NCBI GenBank assembly: GCA_902596045.1 | Contig: CACJSJ010000004.1 | Span: forward strand, 1 to 64,000 | Direction: 5' to 3' | DNA: 64,000 bases | Origin: an uncultured Pelagibacteraceae bacterium | Lineage (GTDB): Bacteria > Pseudomonadota > Alphaproteobacteria > Pelagibacterales > Pelagibacteraceae | In this document: piece by piece, positions 28,728 to 42,015 of the stretch | Layout of the letters: every line of letters begins with the position of its first letter | Numbering within the stretch: position 1 is the stretch's first letter | Made by a program: the position numbers and the translations under genes | The notes under the pieces: model-generated | The model's database searches: none | What the model was told of the DNA's origin: nothing | What the model saw: only the letters and a program-made list of their open reading frames with translations

Positions 28728-31700
28728 ATGCAAATATCTTTTACTGAAAAAAAGAATATTAGAAAAAGTTTTGGTAAACTAAAAGAAAGTTTATCTATTC
28801 CTAATCTTATCGAAGTTCAAAAAAATTCATATGATGAATTAACAGTTTTTAGTTCAGAAGCAGTATTAACTAAAGGTTTTGACAGAGTTTTCAAAGGAAT
28901 ATTTCCTATAGAAGATTTAAATGATAAAGCCACTTTAGAATACGTATCTTATAAATTAGAAAAGCCAAAATTTGATGTTGAAGAATGTATTGCTAGAGGT
29001 CTTACTTATTCATCAGCATTAAAGTGTACTCTTAGGTTAGTTGTTTATGAAATTGATCAAGAAAATAACACAAAAGATATTTTATCTGCAAAAGAACAAG
29101 AAGTTTACATGGGTGAAGTACCTATGATGACAAACAGTGGAACTTTTATTACAAATGGTGTGCAAAGAGTAGTTGTTAACCAAATGCATAGAAGTCCAGG
29201 TGTATTTTTTGATCATGATAAAGGAAAAACTCATGCTAGTGGTAAACTTTTATTTAATTGCAGAGTAATTCCAAATAGAGGTTCTTGGCTAGATTTTGAA
29301 TATGATGTTAAAGATTTTTTATATTTTAAAATTGACAGAAAGAAAAAAATTTTTGCATCAACATTATTATTAGCATTAGGTTACACAAAATCAGAAATTG
29401 CAAATGAGTTTTATGAAAAAGAACTATTTACATTCGATCCTAAGACAGAAAAGTGGAAAACAAAGTTTAATCCAGAGAATTATAAAGCTAAAAATTTTTC
29501 TGAGGAAGTAATTGATGCAAAAACCGGTAATGTAGTAATTAAGCTAGGGGAAAAAATTAATTATTTAAATGCTAAAAAGTTATCAAATGATGGACTTAAA
29601 GATATTCTTGTATCGAAAGAAACCTTGTATGGTAAATTTTTGCACAAAGATGTTAAAGTTAGTGAAGAAGAAGAAGGTACTTTTAAAATTGGTACAGAAT
29701 TAAATGAAACTATCATTCAAAAAATTTTAGATGCAAAAATTTATTCTTTAGAAATTTCAATTATAAATTTAATAAATAAAGGTCCTTATTTGTTAAATAC
29801 AATTTTAAATGACAAAAATAATTCAAAAGATGAGGCAATTACAGAAATTTATAAAATGTTGAGGCCAGGGGAACCACCAACCATAGAAATTGCTACTCAA
29901 ATTTTTAATAATTTATTCTTTAGTTCTGACAGGTATGATCTTTCTGATGTTGGAAGAGTTAAGATGAATTCAAGATTGAATTTAGAGTGTTCAGATAAAA
30001 TCACTATTTTAAGAGATGATGATATTATTGCTATTATCCATAAGATGTTAGATTTAAGAGACGGCAAAGATGAAGTTGATGATATTGATCATTTAGGAAA
30101 TAGAAGAGTAAGATCAGTTGGAGAATTAGTTGAAAATCAAGCAAGAATTGGTGTTTACAGAATGGAAAGAGCCATTAAAGAAAAAATGACTACGCTTGAT
30201 GTTGAGTCAGCTATGCCACAAGATCTAATTAATGCAAAACCATTAACAGTTTCTTTAAAAGATTTTTTTGCAAGTTCTCAATTATCTCAATTTATGGATC
30301 AAACTAATCCATTATCTGAGATTACTCACAAAAGAAGAGTTTCAGCATTAGGTCCAGGTGGATTAACCAGAGAAAGAGCAGGCTTTGAGGTGCGTGATGT
30401 TCATCCAACTCACTACGGAAGAATCTGTCCGATCGAAACGCCTGAAGGACCAAACATTGGTTTGATTAATAGTTTATCAACTTATGCAAAGATTAATAAA
30501 TATGGTTTTATTGAAAGTCCATATAAAAGAGTAAAAGAAGGCGTTGTACAGGATAAGGTCGAATACTTATCTGCGATGGAGGAAACTAAATTTACAATTG
30601 CACAAGCAAATACCAAAATTGATAAAAATGGTAAAATTATAGAAGAACTAGTTTCTTGCAGACAAAATTTAAACTTCTTATTATCAAAACCAGAAACAAT
30701 TGATTATATAGATGTATCACCTAAACAACTTGTTTCAGTTGCAGCTTCACTGATACCATTTTTAGAAAATGATGATGCAAATAGAGCATTAATGGGTTCT
30801 AATATGATGAGACAAGCAGTGCCTCTTTTAAAACCTGAGTCCCCATTAGTTGGAACTGGAATTGAAAGTGATGTTGCTTTAGATTCAGGTGTAACGATTG
30901 TTGCAAAAAGAGATGGTTTAGTTGACAAAATTGATGGTAAAAGAATTGTAGTTAAAGTTACAGATGAAACAGATTTTACTAAATCAAGTGTAGATATTTA
31001 TAATCTACAAAAATTTAAAAGATCAAATCAAAATACGTGTATAAATCAAAGACCTCTAGTAAGAGTTGGTGATAAAGTTAAATCTGGAGACATAATTGCT
31101 GACGGTCCATCAACTAGATTGGGTGAGTTAGCGTTAGGTAAAAATGTAACCGTAGCCTTTATGCCATGGCAAGGATATAATTTTGAGGACTCAATATTAA
31201 TTTCTGAAAGGTGTGTAACAGACGATGTTTTCACTTCTGTTCATATCGTTGAATATGAAATTATGGCCAGAGATACTAAATTAGGAGAAGAAGATATCAC
31301 AAGAGATATACCAAATGTAAATGAGGAAGCTTTAAAAAATTTAGATGAATCTGGAATTGTTTATATTGGAGCTGAAGTTAACGCTGGTGATATTTTAGTT
31401 GGTAAAGTTACTCCAAAAGGAGATTCAGCCTCCGGACCAGAAGAAAAATTATTAAGATCAATTTTTGGTGAAAAAGCCATTGATGTTACTGATACTTCTC
31501 TGAGAATGTCTAGAGGTAGCAGTGGAACTGTTGTTGATGTTAAAGTTTTCAATAGGCATGGGATTGAAAAAGATGAGAGGTCAATAACAATTGAACGAGC
31601 TGAAATTGAACAAGTACAACAAGATAAAATTGTTGAAGAAGAAATTTTAGAGAGAAGTATTAAACAAAGAGTTGCTGAGTTTTTAACAGGTAAATCTCTA

Positions 31701-32813
31701 ACTAAGAAAATTAAAGATCTAGAAATTGGCACAAAACTTGATTTTGAAAATATTAATAAATTATCAATTACTGATATTTTTAAAATTACAGTTGGCAATG
31801 AAAATAATGAGACGACTTTATCCCAATTAAAAGACCAATATAATAAAGCTAAATTCGATATAACTGAAAGATTTGAGGACAAAGTTTTAAAAATTAGAAG
31901 TGGAGATGATTTATTACCAAGTGTTATGAAAATGGTTAAAGTTTTTGTAGCAATTAAAAGAAGATTAAGACCAGGAGATAAAATGTCTGGAAGACATGGC
32001 AATAAGGGTGTTGTTAGTAAAATTGTACCCGTTGAAGACATGCCATATAGAGAAGATGGAAGGCCAGTAGATATTGTTTTAAATCCATTAGGTGTGCCAA
32101 GTAGAATGAATGTAGGTCAAATTTTGGAAACTCATTTAGGCTGGGCTTGTAAAGAATTTGGTGAACAAGTTAAAAAATTAGTTAACGAAAATAATAAAAA
32201 GATTGAGAAAACGGAAAAAATTTCTAAATTTTTAAAATCTGTTTATGGTGAAGTGATATTTGATGAGAAAGTTGAAAAATTAAGCAAAACAGAATTTAGA
32301 GATTTATGTGAAAACTTACAAAATGGAATTGCTATTTCAACGCCTGTATTTGATGGTGCTAAAGAAAAAGATGTAACTGAAATGCTTGAACTTGCTAATC
32401 TCCCAGGATCAGGACAAACATACTTATGGGATGGAAGAACAGGTGAAAAATTTGATAGACCTGTAACTGTTGGTATTATTTACATGTTAAAATTACACCA
32501 TTTAGTAGAAGATAAAATTCATGCTAGATCTACAGGTCCATATAGTTTGGTTACTCAACAACCATTAGGTGGAAAAGCTCAATTGGGAGGTCAAAGATTT
32601 GGTGAAATGGAAGTATGGGCTCTGGAAGCTTATGGAGCTTCTTATACTCTACAAGAGATTTTAACTGTAAAGTCTGATGATGTTGCTGGACGTGTAAAAG
32701 TTTACGAGACAATTGTTAAAGGTGAAGAGAATTTTGAGTCTGGTATTCCAGAGTCATTTAACGTTTTAGTAAAAGAAATTAAATCATTAGCATTAAATGT
32801 GGAGCTTAATTAA
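28728..32813 (+). CDS. rpoB: DNA-directed RNA polymerase subunit beta
   Basis: [49 protein letters not shown]. Confidence 0.99.
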   Translation: MQISFTEKKNIRKSFGKLKESLSIPNLIEVQKNSYDELTVFSSEAVLTKGFDRVFKGIFPIEDLNDKATLEYVSYKLEKPKFDVEECIARGLTYSSALKCTLRLVVYEIDQENNTKDILSAKEQEVYMGEVPMMTNSGTFITNGVQRVVVNQMHRSPGVFFDHDKGKTHASGKLLFNCRVIPNRGSWLDFEYDVKDFLYFKIDRKKKIFASTLLLALGYTKSEIANEFYEKELFTFDPKTEKWKTKFNPENYKAKNFSEEVIDAKTGNVVIKLGEKINYLNAKKLSNDGLKDILVSKETLYGKFLHKDVKVSEEEEGTFKIGTELNETIIQKILDAKIYSLEISIINLINKGPYLLNTILNDKNNSKDEAITEIYKMLRPGEPPTIEIATQIFNNLFFSSDRYDLSDVGRVKMNSRLNLECSDKITILRDDDIIAIIHKMLDLRDGKDEVDDIDHLGNRRVRSVGELVENQARIGVYRMERAIKEKMTTLDVESAMPQDLINAKPLTVSLKDFFASSQLSQFMDQTNPLSEITHKRRVSALGPGGLTRERAGFEVRDVHPTHYGRICPIETPEGPNIGLINSLSTYAKINKYGFIESPYKRVKEGVVQDKVEYLSAMEETKFTIAQANTKIDKNGKIIEELVSCRQNLNFLLSKPETIDYIDVSPKQLVSVAASLIPFLENDDANRALMGSNMMRQAVPLLKPESPLVGTGIESDVALDSGVTIVAKRDGLVDKIDGKRIVVKVTDETDFTKSSVDIYNLQKFKRSNQNTCINQRPLVRVGDKVKSGDIIADGPSTRLGELALGKNVTVAFMPWQGYNFEDSILISERCVTDDVFTSVHIVEYEIMARDTKLGEEDITRDIPNVNEEALKNLDESGIVYIGAEVNAGDILVGKVTPKGDSASGPEEKLLRSIFGEKAIDVTDTSLRMSRGSSGTVVDVKVFNRHGIEKDERSITIERAEIEQVQQDKIVEEEILERSIKQRVAEFLTGKSLTKKIKDLEIGTKLDFENINKLSITDIFKITVGNENNETTLSQLKDQYNKAKFDITERFEDKVLKIRSGDDLLPSVMKMVKVFVAIKRRLRPGDKMSGRHGNKGVVSKIVPVEDMPYREDGRPVDIVLNPLGVPSRMNVGQILETHLGWACKEFGEQVKKLVNENNKKIEKTEKISKFLKSVYGEVIFDEKVEKLSKTEFRDLCENLQNGIAISTPVFDGAKEKDVTEMLELANLPGSGQTYLWDGRTGEKFDRPVTVGIIYMLKLHHLVEDKIHARSTGPYSLVTQQPLGGKAQLGGQRFGEMEVWALEAYGASYTLQEILTVKSDDVAGRVKVYETIVKGEENFESGIPESFNVLVKEIKSLALNVELN

Positions 32814-32815
32814 TT

Positions 32816-35800
32816 ATGAAAAAAGAATTAACAGACCTATTTAAAAATACAGAAATTTCAGAAGCTCAAAATTTTAATAGCATTAAAATTTCATTAGCTA
32901 GTCCTGAAAAAATTAAATCATGGACTTATGGAGAAATCAAAAAACCTGAAACAATTAATTACAGAACGTTTAGACCTGAAAAAGATGGTTTATTTTGTGC
33001 AAGAATTTTTGGTCCAATAAAGGATTATGAATGTTTGTGTGGAAAATACAAACGTATGAAATTTAGAGGAATTATTTGTGAGAAATGTGGTGTTGAAATA
33101 ACTAAATCTAACGTTCGAAGAGAAAGAATGGGTCACATTAATCTAGCAACACCCGTTGCTCATATCTGGTTTTTAAAATCTTTACCTAGCAGAATTGCTT
33201 TAGCTGTAGATATGAAGTTAAAAGAAATTGAAAGAGTATTATATTTTGAAAACTTTATAGTTGTAGAACCGGGATTAACAGGATTACAAAAAAATCAACT
33301 TTTAAATGAAGAGGAATTAGCAAAATATCAAAGTGAATTTGGTGAAGAATCTTTCACAGCAGGTATTGGAGCTGAAGCAGTCCTTGAAATGCTTAAAAAC
33401 TTAGATTTAGAACAAGAAAGAAAAAATTTAGTTAATTTTATTAAAGAAACAAAATCTAAAGTTAATGAGGAAAGAGCAATAAAAAGATTGAAACTTGTAG
33501 AGTCTTTTATTGAAACTGGTCAGAAACCTGAGTGGATGATTATGACAGTTGTACCAGTAATACCACCTGAATTAAGACCATTAGTACCTTTGGATGGTGG
33601 AAGATTTGCTACATCAGATTTGAACGATTTATACAGAAGAGTAATTAACAGAAATAATCGTTTGAAAAGATTAATGGATCTTAAAGCTCCAGATATTATA
33701 GTTAGAAATGAAAAAAGAATGCTCCAGGAGTCAGTTGATGCATTATTTGATAATGGTAGACGAGGCAGAGTTATTACTGGAACTGGAAAAAGACCTCTAA
33801 AATCTTTAGCAGAAATGCTAAAAGGTAAACAAGGTAGATTTAGACAAAACTTACTTGGAAAACGTGTTGATTATTCGGGAAGATCAGTGATTGTTGTTGG
33901 ACCGGATTTAAAACTTCATGAATGTGGTCTGCCAAAAAAAATGGCTTTGGAATTATTTAAGCCATTTTTGTACGCAAGATTAAATAAGTTAGGGTTAGTT
34001 TCTACAATCAAACAGGCTAAAAAATTAGTTGAAAAAGAAACAAATGCAGTTTGGGATGCACTTGAGCTTATTGTTAGAGAGCACCCAGTTTTACTTAATA
34101 GAGCTCCAACACTACACAGATTAGGTGTTCAAGCATTTGAACCTAAATTAATTGAAGGTGATGCTATAGAACTACACCCATTAACTTGTGCTGCATTTAA
34201 TGCTGACTTTGACGGTGATCAGATGGCAGTTCATGTTCCACTAAGTTTGGAAGCACAGTTAGAGGCTAGAATTTTAATGCTTTCAACAAATAATATTTTA
34301 TCTCCTTCGAATGGAAAACCAATAATTGTTCCTAGTCAGGATATGATTTTAGGAATTTATTATTTATCTCAAGAGCCGTTAACAGATAAATCAGCAGGTT
34401 ATTTTACTGACGCTGACCAAATTGAATTCGCTTTATCATCTGGACAAATAAAGGTTCATACAACGATAATCTCTAGATTTGAGACAATAGATGATAAAGG
34501 TAACAAAAAATTTGAAAAATATACTTCAACAGCTGGAAGATTTTTATTGGCTAATCTATTGCCAAAAAACAAAGATATTAAATTTTCTTTAATTGATAGA
34601 TTATTGCCAAAAAAAGTTGTCTCGGAAGTGATTGATATTGTATTTAGATTTTGTGGACAAAAAACTACAGTTATTTTTTGTGATAAATTAAAAGATTTAG
34701 GATTTAAACATGCTTTTAAAGCAGGTATTTCATTTGGTAAAGATGATTTAGTTATTCCAGAGAGCAAAACTCAGCTTATTGATGATACAAAAAAATTAAT
34801 TGCTGATTATGAAACTCAATATTCAGAGGGTCTAATTACTAGAGGTGAAAAATATAATAAAGTTGTTGATGCATGGTCAAAATGTACTGACAAAGTAGCT
34901 GGCGAAATGATGAAGGGTATCTCAGCAACAGAAAAAACATCTGATGGATTAAAAATTAATTCAGTGTTTATGATGGCTGATAGCGGAGCCAGAGGTTCAG
35001 CGGCACAGATGAAGCAATTAGCTGGTATGAGAGGATTAATTGCAAAACCATCAGGAGAAATTATTGAAAGTCCAATTATATCTAATTTCAAGGAGGGTTT
35101 AACAGCTTTAGAATATTTTAATTCTACGCACGGAGCTAGAAAAGGATTGGCTGATACAGCTTTAAAAACTGCAAGTTCAGGTTACTTAACTAGAAGACTT
35201 TGTGATGTAGCTCAAGACTTAACAGTAACTAAAGTTAATTGTGAAAACCCAGGATTTATTGAATTATCAGAAATTTTAGAAGGCGGTAATGTAGTAGTTA
35301 GTCTATCAGAAAGAGCACTTGGTAGAGTAACAGCTGCTGATGTGAAAAATCCTATTACTGGTGATATTATAATTAAAAAATCTTCTATGATTGATGAAGC
35401 AGGATGCGATCAAATTGATGCAGGTGGTGTTAAATCTCTAAAAGTTTATTCAGTAATGACATGCAGTTCTAAAGAGGGTGTATGTGCTACGTGTTATGGA
35501 AGAGATCTTTCAAGAGGTAAAATGGTTCATGTTGGAGAAGCAATTGGAATGATTTCTGCACAATCAATAGGTGAACCAGGAACTCAGTTAACAATGAGAA
35601 CATTCCACGTTGGTGGAACTGCGTCAGTTAAACAAGACTCTCAAATAGTTACTAAAAATGAGGGAACTTTAAAGATTATTAATTCAAATATTCTAGAAGA
35701 CTCCAAGAAAAACTTAATTGTAATGGGAAGAAATACCCAATTATCAATTGAGGATGACAATGGGGTTCAAGTTGCAATATACAAAGTAGCTTACGGATCA

Positions 35801-36979
35801 AAATTATTTTTTAAGAATGATGATAAAGTAAAAGCAAACACTAAAATCTGTGAATGGGATCCTTACACTACACCAGTAATTGCCGAAAAAAGTGGTGTTG
35901 CGAGTTATGTTGATTTAATCGACAATGTTTCAATTCAAGAAACAACAGATGATGCAACAGGTATTTCATCAAAGTCTGTTATTGATTGGAGATCTCAATC
36001 AAAAAGCACTGATTTAAAACCAAGAATTACTTTAAGAGATGAAAAAGGGAATGTTATTAAAAAAGCAGATGACAATGAAGCTAGATACTATTTGGTTCCT
36101 GATTCAATTTTATCTGTAAAAGATGGACAAAAAGTTTCAGCTGGTGATGTGATTGCGAGACTTCCAAAAGAAACTACAAAAACTAAAGATATCACTGGAG
36201 GACTCCCAAGAGTTGCTGAACTATTTGAGGCGAGAAAAGCAAAAGACAGCGCTATAATTGCTGAAAATGATGGACAAGTTGTTTTTGGTAAAGAAGTAAG
36301 AGGAAAACAAAAAGTTTCAATTGTCCCTGAAGATGGAGCTGAACCATCAAATTATTTAATTCCCAAAGGAAAACATATTAACTTTAATCAGGGTGAAAGA
36401 ATTAAAAAAGGTGAATATCTACTAGATGGCCAACCTTTGCCTCATGATATTTTAAGAATTATGGGCATTAAAGATTTAACTGAATATTTTGTTAATCAAG
36501 TCCAAGAAGTATACAGATTACAAGGAGTAATTATTAACGATAAGCATATTGAAACAATTTTGAGACAAATGTTGAAAAAAGTTGAAGTTAAGAATTCAGG
36601 AGACTCATCATATTTACCAGGTGAAATTATTGATAGAATTAAATTTGATAATAATAATGAGAAGCTTAAGTCAGAGGGGAAATTGCCTGCAGTTGGTGAA
36701 AGAGTATTAATGGGTATCACTAAAGCCTCACTTCAAACAGAGTCATTTATATCAGCAGCTTCATTTCAAGAAACAACAAGAGTGCTTACAGATGCTGCAA
36801 TAAAAGGTAAAGTTGATCCACTAAATGGTCTTAAAGAAAACGTCATCGTTGGAAGATTAGTACCTGCAGGAACAGGTAATATTAAGAACAAATGGAACAA
36901 AAAAGCTCTAGAAGATGACAATAAATTTTTGTCAGAACAAGAGAAAATTGAACCTTCAGAAAGCCCAGTAAATCAATAA
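32816..36979 (+). CDS. rpoC: DNA-directed RNA polymerase subunit beta'
   Basis: [34 protein letters not shown]. Confidence 0.99.
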   Translation: MKKELTDLFKNTEISEAQNFNSIKISLASPEKIKSWTYGEIKKPETINYRTFRPEKDGLFCARIFGPIKDYECLCGKYKRMKFRGIICEKCGVEITKSNVRRERMGHINLATPVAHIWFLKSLPSRIALAVDMKLKEIERVLYFENFIVVEPGLTGLQKNQLLNEEELAKYQSEFGEESFTAGIGAEAVLEMLKNLDLEQERKNLVNFIKETKSKVNEERAIKRLKLVESFIETGQKPEWMIMTVVPVIPPELRPLVPLDGGRFATSDLNDLYRRVINRNNRLKRLMDLKAPDIIVRNEKRMLQESVDALFDNGRRGRVITGTGKRPLKSLAEMLKGKQGRFRQNLLGKRVDYSGRSVIVVGPDLKLHECGLPKKMALELFKPFLYARLNKLGLVSTIKQAKKLVEKETNAVWDALELIVREHPVLLNRAPTLHRLGVQAFEPKLIEGDAIELHPLTCAAFNADFDGDQMAVHVPLSLEAQLEARILMLSTNNILSPSNGKPIIVPSQDMILGIYYLSQEPLTDKSAGYFTDADQIEFALSSGQIKVHTTIISRFETIDDKGNKKFEKYTSTAGRFLLANLLPKNKDIKFSLIDRLLPKKVVSEVIDIVFRFCGQKTTVIFCDKLKDLGFKHAFKAGISFGKDDLVIPESKTQLIDDTKKLIADYETQYSEGLITRGEKYNKVVDAWSKCTDKVAGEMMKGISATEKTSDGLKINSVFMMADSGARGSAAQMKQLAGMRGLIAKPSGEIIESPIISNFKEGLTALEYFNSTHGARKGLADTALKTASSGYLTRRLCDVAQDLTVTKVNCENPGFIELSEILEGGNVVVSLSERALGRVTAADVKNPITGDIIIKKSSMIDEAGCDQIDAGGVKSLKVYSVMTCSSKEGVCATCYGRDLSRGKMVHVGEAIGMISAQSIGEPGTQLTMRTFHVGGTASVKQDSQIVTKNEGTLKIINSNILEDSKKNLIVMGRNTQLSIEDDNGVQVAIYKVAYGSKLFFKNDDKVKANTKICEWDPYTTPVIAEKSGVASYVDLIDNVSIQETTDDATGISSKSVIDWRSQSKSTDLKPRITLRDEKGNVIKKADDNEARYYLVPDSILSVKDGQKVSAGDVIARLPKETTKTKDITGGLPRVAELFEARKAKDSAIIAENDGQVVFGKEVRGKQKVSIVPEDGAEPSNYLIPKGKHINFNQGERIKKGEYLLDGQPLPHDILRIMGIKDLTEYFVNQVQEVYRLQGVIINDKHIETILRQMLKKVEVKNSGDSSYLPGEIIDRIKFDNNNEKLKSEGKLPAVGERVLMGITKASLQTESFISAASFQETTRVLTDAAIKGKVDPLNGLKENVIVGRLVPAGTGNIKNKWNKKALEDDNKFLSEQEKIEPSESPVNQ

Positions 36980-36984
36980 AAATT

Positions 36985-37110
36985 TGGTTATCTAAACCTA
37001 GTTTTAGTTTGACAAAGTCAAATTAATAAGTATTTTGGCGGTGTTTTTGGTTGGAATGTAGTGTTAATCTTAGACACTAAACGCTGCCACAAATAACCTG
37101 TCAGTTATTT
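36985..37110 (+). ncRNA. candidate structured RNA / str-operon leader between rpoC and rpsL
   Basis: Several stems visible by eye: TTTGAC(37008-37013)/GTCAAA(37017-37022); GGCGGTGTT(37037-37045)/AACGCTGCC(37080-37088) enclosing TAGTGT(37059-37064)/ACACTA(37074-37079); AAATAAC(37091-37097)/GTTATTT(37104-37110). Confidence 0.5.
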
Positions 37111-37145
37111 CCCTCAAAAACAATTAATATTAAAATTTAAAAAAT

Positions 37146-37517
37146 ATGCCAACTATTAATCAGTTGTTAAAAAAAAGAAGAGTAAAACAAATTAAAAGGA
37201 ACAAAGTTCCTGCTTTGGAAAAACAACCTTTAAAAAGAGGGGTTTGTGTTAAAGTTTATACAACTACTCCTAAGAAACCTAACTCTGCTTTAAGGAAAGT
37301 TGCAAGAGTTAGATTATCTAATGGCTTTGAAGTTACAGCATATATTCCTGGTGAGGGTCACAACCTTCAAGAACACTCAGTAGTTTTAATTAGAGGTGGA
37401 AGGGTTAAAGATTTGCCTGGAGTTCGTTACCATATCTTAAGAGGCAATCTTGATACTCAAGGTGTAGCGAATAGAAAAAAAAGAAGATCTCTTTATGGAA
37501 CAAAAAAAGGTAAATAA
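37146..37517 (+). CDS. rpsL: 30S ribosomal protein S12
   Basis: [33 protein letters not shown]. Confidence 0.99.
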   Translation: MPTINQLLKKRRVKQIKRNKVPALEKQPLKRGVCVKVYTTTPKKPNSALRKVARVRLSNGFEVTAYIPGEGHNLQEHSVVLIRGGRVKDLPGVRYHILRGNLDTQGVANRKKRRSLYGTKKGK

Positions 37518-37987
37518 TGTCTAGAAAAAAAACACAACCTAAAAAAAATGTTGTTCCAGATCCAAAATTTAATTCAACGATAATCCCAAAACTAATCAAT
37601 AATATAATGTATGATGGTAAAAGAGGGGTTGCAGCAAAAATTGTCTATGATGCTATCGATAAAATTAAAACAAAATCGAAAGATGAACCGATTAATATTT
37701 TCAATGAAGCTATAAATAACATCAAACCTACTGTTGAAGTAAGATCTAGAAGAGTAGGAGGTGCAACTTATCAAGTTCCCGTAGAAGTTAAAAGCAAAAG
37801 AGCTCAAGCTTTAGCAATTAGATGGCTAGTAGACTCTGCAAGAAAAAGAAAAGATAAACTTATGTCTGACAAAATTTTTAATGAACTTTTTGATGCATAT
37901 GAAAAAAAAGGTGCTGCAGTAAAAAAAAGAGAGGATGTGCACAAGATGGCTGAGTCAAACAAAGCTTTCGCACATTTTAGGTGGTAA
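37517..37987 (+). CDS. rpsG: 30S ribosomal protein S7
   Basis: EVRSRRVGGATYQVPVEV, ALAIRWLVDSARKR. Confidence 0.99.
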   Translation: MSRKKTQPKKNVVPDPKFNSTIIPKLINNIMYDGKRGVAAKIVYDAIDKIKTKSKDEPINIFNEAINNIKPTVEVRSRRVGGATYQVPVEVKSKRAQALAIRWLVDSARKRKDKLMSDKIFNELFDAYEKKGAAVKKREDVHKMAESNKAFAHFRW

Positions 37988-37993
37988 AAGATT

Positions 37994-40072
37994 ATGGCTA
38001 GAACTCATACACTAGATAAATATAGAAACATTGGGATCATGGCCCACATTGATGCTGGTAAAACCACTACTACTGAAAGAGTTTTATACTATACGGGTAA
38101 AAGTCATAAGATTGGAGAAGTACACGATGGTGCGGCAACAATGGATTGGATGGAACAAGAACAAGAAAGAGGTATTACAATCACTTCAGCAGCAACAACT
38201 TGTTTTTGGCAAGATCATAGAATTAATATTATTGATACACCAGGACACGTAGATTTTACAATTGAAGTTGAAAGATCATTAAAAGTTTTAGATGGTGCGG
38301 TAGCAGTTTTTGACGGTGTGGCAGGTGTAGAACCTCAATCAGAAACTGTATGGAGACAAGCTGATAAGTATAAGGTCCCAAGAATTTGTTTTGTAAATAA
38401 ATTAGATAGAACTGGTGCTGACTTTTTTAGATGTGTAGACATGATTAAAGACAGATTGGGAGCGAAACCACTTGTAGTTCAAGTTCCAATTGGGATTGAG
38501 GCCTCACTAACAGGTGTTGTTGATTTAGTCAAAATGAAAGCTCAAGTTTGGAAGAATGAAGCTTTAGGAGCTGAGTGGGAATACAAAGAAATTCCAGATG
38601 ATTTAAAAGAGATATCTCAAAAATATAGAACTGAGTTAGTTGAAATGGCTGTGGAACAAGATGAGAAACTAATGGAAGCTTATCTTAATGGAGATGAAAT
38701 TAAAGAAGAAGATTTAATAAAATGTATAAGAAAAGGTACTTTGAATTTTAGTTTTGTACCAGTTTTAACGGGTTCGGCTTTTAAAAACAAAGGTGTTCAA
38801 CCTTTACTTGATGCAGTTATAAATTATTTACCCAGTCCGATTGATATCGGCTCAATAAAAGGAACAAAACCAGGGTCTGAAGAAGAATTAGAAATGAAAT
38901 TTGAGGATGGTGCTGGTTTCTCAGCTCTTGCTTTCAAAGTCGCAAATGACCCATTTGTTGGCTCCCTTACATTTATTCGAGTTTATTCTGGTACAATAAA
39001 AACAGGTACTGGTATTTATAATTCTTCTAAAGAAAAAGAAGAAAGAGTTGGCAGAATGCTTTTGATGCACGCTAACTCTAGAGAAGACATTAAAGAGGCT
39101 AATGCAGGTGATATTGTAGCCTTAGCAGGATTGAAATACACAATAACGGGTCATACACTTTGTGATGAGGAGAAACCAGTTCTATTAGAACCAATGGAAT
39201 TCCCAGATCCAGTAATTGAGATTGCTGTTGAACCAAAAACAAAAGCTGACCAAGAAAAAATGGGTGAAGCTTTAGGCAGATTAGCTAAAGAAGATCCTTC
39301 ATTTAGAGTTACATCTGATGAGGAGTCAGGTCAAACAATTATAAAAGGTATGGGCGAACTACACCTAGATATAATTGTTGATCGAATGAAAAGAGAGTTT
39401 AAAGTTGAAGCGAATGTGGGAGCTCCACAGGTAGCTTATAGAGAAACATTGCAAAACGCTTCTGAGGTTGAATATATACATAAAAAACAAAGTGGAGGTG
39501 CCGGTCAATTTGCAAAAGTTAAATTACTTGTTGAACCTCAAGAACCAGGTTCTGGTAGGTCTGTAGAAAGTAAAATCAAAGGTGGCGCTATACCAAAAGA
39601 ATTTATACCAGGTGTAGAAAAAGGAATAGAAACAGTTTCTGATACTGGAATATTAGCAGGATTTCCAATGATAGATTATAAAGTTACTATTTTAGATGGA
39701 TTACATCACGATGTAGACTCTAGCGTCCTTGCTTTCGAACTAGCTAGTAGGGCTTGTTTTAAAGAAGCATGTACAAAAGGTACTTTAAAGTTACTCGAAC
39801 CAGTTATGAGAGTTGAGGTAGTAACCCCAGAAGATTATATGGGAGATGTGATAGGTGATTTAAATAGTAGGAGAGGACAAATAAATACTCAAGAGCAACG
39901 AGGAAATGCAACTGTTATCACAGCGATGGTTCCTTTAGCAAATATGTTTGGATATATAAATAATTTAAGATCTATGTCTCAAGGTAGAGCACAATATTCA
40001 ATGTTTTTTGATCATTATTCAAAAGTGCCTCAAAATGTTCAAGATGAAGTAACTAAAAAGATAGCGGGTTAA
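37994..40072 (+). CDS. fusA: elongation factor G
   Basis: [41 protein letters not shown]. Confidence 0.99.
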   Translation: MARTHTLDKYRNIGIMAHIDAGKTTTTERVLYYTGKSHKIGEVHDGAATMDWMEQEQERGITITSAATTCFWQDHRINIIDTPGHVDFTIEVERSLKVLDGAVAVFDGVAGVEPQSETVWRQADKYKVPRICFVNKLDRTGADFFRCVDMIKDRLGAKPLVVQVPIGIEASLTGVVDLVKMKAQVWKNEALGAEWEYKEIPDDLKEISQKYRTELVEMAVEQDEKLMEAYLNGDEIKEEDLIKCIRKGTLNFSFVPVLTGSAFKNKGVQPLLDAVINYLPSPIDIGSIKGTKPGSEEELEMKFEDGAGFSALAFKVANDPFVGSLTFIRVYSGTIKTGTGIYNSSKEKEERVGRMLLMHANSREDIKEANAGDIVALAGLKYTITGHTLCDEEKPVLLEPMEFPDPVIEIAVEPKTKADQEKMGEALGRLAKEDPSFRVTSDEESGQTIIKGMGELHLDIIVDRMKREFKVEANVGAPQVAYRETLQNASEVEYIHKKQSGGAGQFAKVKLLVEPQEPGSGRSVESKIKGGAIPKEFIPGVEKGIETVSDTGILAGFPMIDYKVTILDGLHHDVDSSVLAFELASRACFKEACTKGTLKLLEPVMRVEVVTPEDYMGDVIGDLNSRRGQINTQEQRGNATVITAMVPLANMFGYINNLRSMSQGRAQYSMFFDHYSKVPQNVQDEVTKKIAG

Positions 40073-40074
40073 TA

Positions 40075-40383
40075 ATGGAAAAACAAAATATTAGAATTAA
40101 ACTTAGAGCTTACGATAACAAAATTTTAGATGCTTCAACCGAAGAAATTGTCAATACAGTTAAGAGAACTGGTGCAACTATAAAAGGACCCATTCCTTTA
40201 CCAACAAAAACAGAAAGATATACAGTCCTACGTTCTCCACATATTGATAAAAAAAGTAGAGAACAGTTTGAATCTAGAACACATAAAAGATTGATTGATA
40301 TAATAGAACCAACGCCTCAAACAGTTGAAGCTTTGATGAAATTAGATTTAGCATCAGGTGTAGACGTGGAGATAAAGATTTAG
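40075..40383 (+). CDS. rpsJ: 30S ribosomal protein S10
   Basis: [28 protein letters not shown]. Confidence 0.99.
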   Translation: MEKQNIRIKLRAYDNKILDASTEEIVNTVKRTGATIKGPIPLPTKTERYTVLRSPHIDKKSREQFESRTHKRLIDIIEPTPQTVEALMKLDLASGVDVEIKI

Positions 40384-40385
40384 TT

Positions 40386-41096
40386 ATGAACGAAATAGCT
40401 CTTATTGGAAAAAAAATTGGAATGACTAGAGAGTTTTATAAGACTGGTCAACTAGTTCCTGTGACTATTTTAAAAATGGAAAAAGCAAGAGTTATTCAAG
40501 TTATTGAAGAAGATAAAAGAGGTTATAAAGCTGTACAACTAGGGTATGGCAAAATCAAAAACTCAAAATTAACAAAAGCAATGAAAGGCTTCTTTGCTAA
40601 GAAAAATACAGAAGCTAAGAAAAAACTAAAAGAATTTAGAATTGAAAATACAGAAAACTTTAAAGAGGGAAATGAATTTGGATTAGAAATATTTAAAGAT
40701 ATTAAATTTGTAGACACTCGATCAAAAACTATCGGTAAAGGTTTTGCTGGGGCTATGAAAAGGCACAATTTTGGGGGATTACGAGCCACACATGGAGTAT
40801 CTGTTTCTCATAGATCGCACGGTTCAACTGGTCAAAGACAAGATCCAGGAAAAGTTTTTAAAGGAAAAAAAATGGCTGGTCACATGGGTGATAAACTTAG
40901 AACAATGCTAAATATTGAAATAGTTAAAACCGATATTGAAAATGAATTACTTTATTTAAAAGGGTCAATACCTGGATCAAAAAATTCTGAAATATTAGTT
41001 AAAAAGTCAGTAAAAAATATTAAAAAACTAACAATTGATGAAAAAATTAAATTAGCCGAAGAAGCTAAAAAAACACCGGATAAAAAGAAAAAATAA
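40386..41096 (+). CDS. rplC: 50S ribosomal protein L3
   Basis: IGKKIGMTREF, GKGFAGAMKRHNFGGLRATHGVSVSHRSHGSTG. Confidence 0.99.
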   Translation: MNEIALIGKKIGMTREFYKTGQLVPVTILKMEKARVIQVIEEDKRGYKAVQLGYGKIKNSKLTKAMKGFFAKKNTEAKKKLKEFRIENTENFKEGNEFGLEIFKDIKFVDTRSKTIGKGFAGAMKRHNFGGLRATHGVSVSHRSHGSTGQRQDPGKVFKGKKMAGHMGDKLRTMLNIEIVKTDIENELLYLKGSIPGSKNSEILVKKSVKNIKKLTIDEKIKLAEEAKKTPDKKKK

Positions 41097-41719
41097 TGAA
41101 ATTAGATAAATTAAATTTAGATGGTAAAAAAGACTCTATAGAAGTTTTGGATAAAATTTTTTCTGCAAAAGTTAATCCAAAATTGATCAATAGTGTTTTG
41201 TACAAAACCAATGCAAATTATAAAGGCAGACATGCTAAAACAAAACAACAAAACGAAGTTTCAGGACCAACATCTAAAATTTATGCTCAAAAAGGAACTG
41301 GTGGTGCTAGACATGCTAGTAGGAAAGCACCAATTTTTGTTGGTGGTGGTATAGCTCATGGACCAAAAGGTGAGTTAGCTTATAAAAAAAGAAAATTAAA
41401 CAAAAGTGAAAAAAAATTAAGTATTGCATCAATTATAACAGAAAAAAATATTAATAAAGATTTATTAATTTTTAGTGATTTTAATAAGGAAATTAAAAAA
41501 ACCAAAGAAATGAATTTAATAATTCAAAAATTTAAAATGACAAATGCAATTATAATTTTAGATAAAAGTTCAAAAGAAAAAATAGAAAAATCAGTAAGAA
41601 ATATTCCAAATGTAAAAGTTACAGATGTTAATCATTTTAGTGCCTTTGATATTGTTAAGTACAAAAGAGTAGTATTCACAGAAAGCTCAATTAAAGAATT
41701 AGAAAAGAGATATTCATAA
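41096..41719 (+). CDS. rplD: 50S ribosomal protein L4
   Basis: YAQKGTGGARHASRKAPIFVGGGIAHGPK. Confidence 0.98.
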   Translation: MKLDKLNLDGKKDSIEVLDKIFSAKVNPKLINSVLYKTNANYKGRHAKTKQQNEVSGPTSKIYAQKGTGGARHASRKAPIFVGGGIAHGPKGELAYKKRKLNKSEKKLSIASIITEKNINKDLLIFSDFNKEIKKTKEMNLIIQKFKMTNAIIILDKSSKEKIEKSVRNIPNVKVTDVNHFSAFDIVKYKRVVFTESSIKELEKRYS

Positions 41720-42012
41720 TGGAAAAATTAAATTTATACGATAAAATTTTATCTCCACTACTCACAGAAAAAACTACTAATCTTTCTGAGCAAAATAAAA
41801 TAGTTTTCAAAGTCCCTGCAAGTGCTAATAAAAAGAATTTAAAAACTAATATTGAAAAAATTTTTAAAGTGAATGTTACAAAAATAAATATTATTAATAA
41901 ACAAAACAGAACAAAATTGACAAGAGGTAAAAAGGTTAAAGTTTCTGGATTTAAAAAAGCAATTATAACTTTAAAAAAAGGTCAAAGTATTGATCTAACA
42001 ACTGGAGTTTAA
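41719..42012 (+). CDS. rplW: 50S ribosomal protein L23
   Basis: SPLLTEKTTNLSEQNKIVFKV; synteny. Confidence 0.97.
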   Translation: MEKLNLYDKILSPLLTEKTTNLSEQNKIVFKVPASANKKNLKTNIEKIFKVNVTKINIINKQNRTKLTRGKKVKVSGFKKAIITLKKGQSIDLTTGV

Positions 42013-42015
42013 TAA

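Noticed and set aside
31361-32041. 226-aa ORF antisense to rpoB
   Set aside because: Entirely inside a strongly conserved coding gene; low-complexity Leu/Ser composition typical of antisense readthrough of AT-rich coding sequence.
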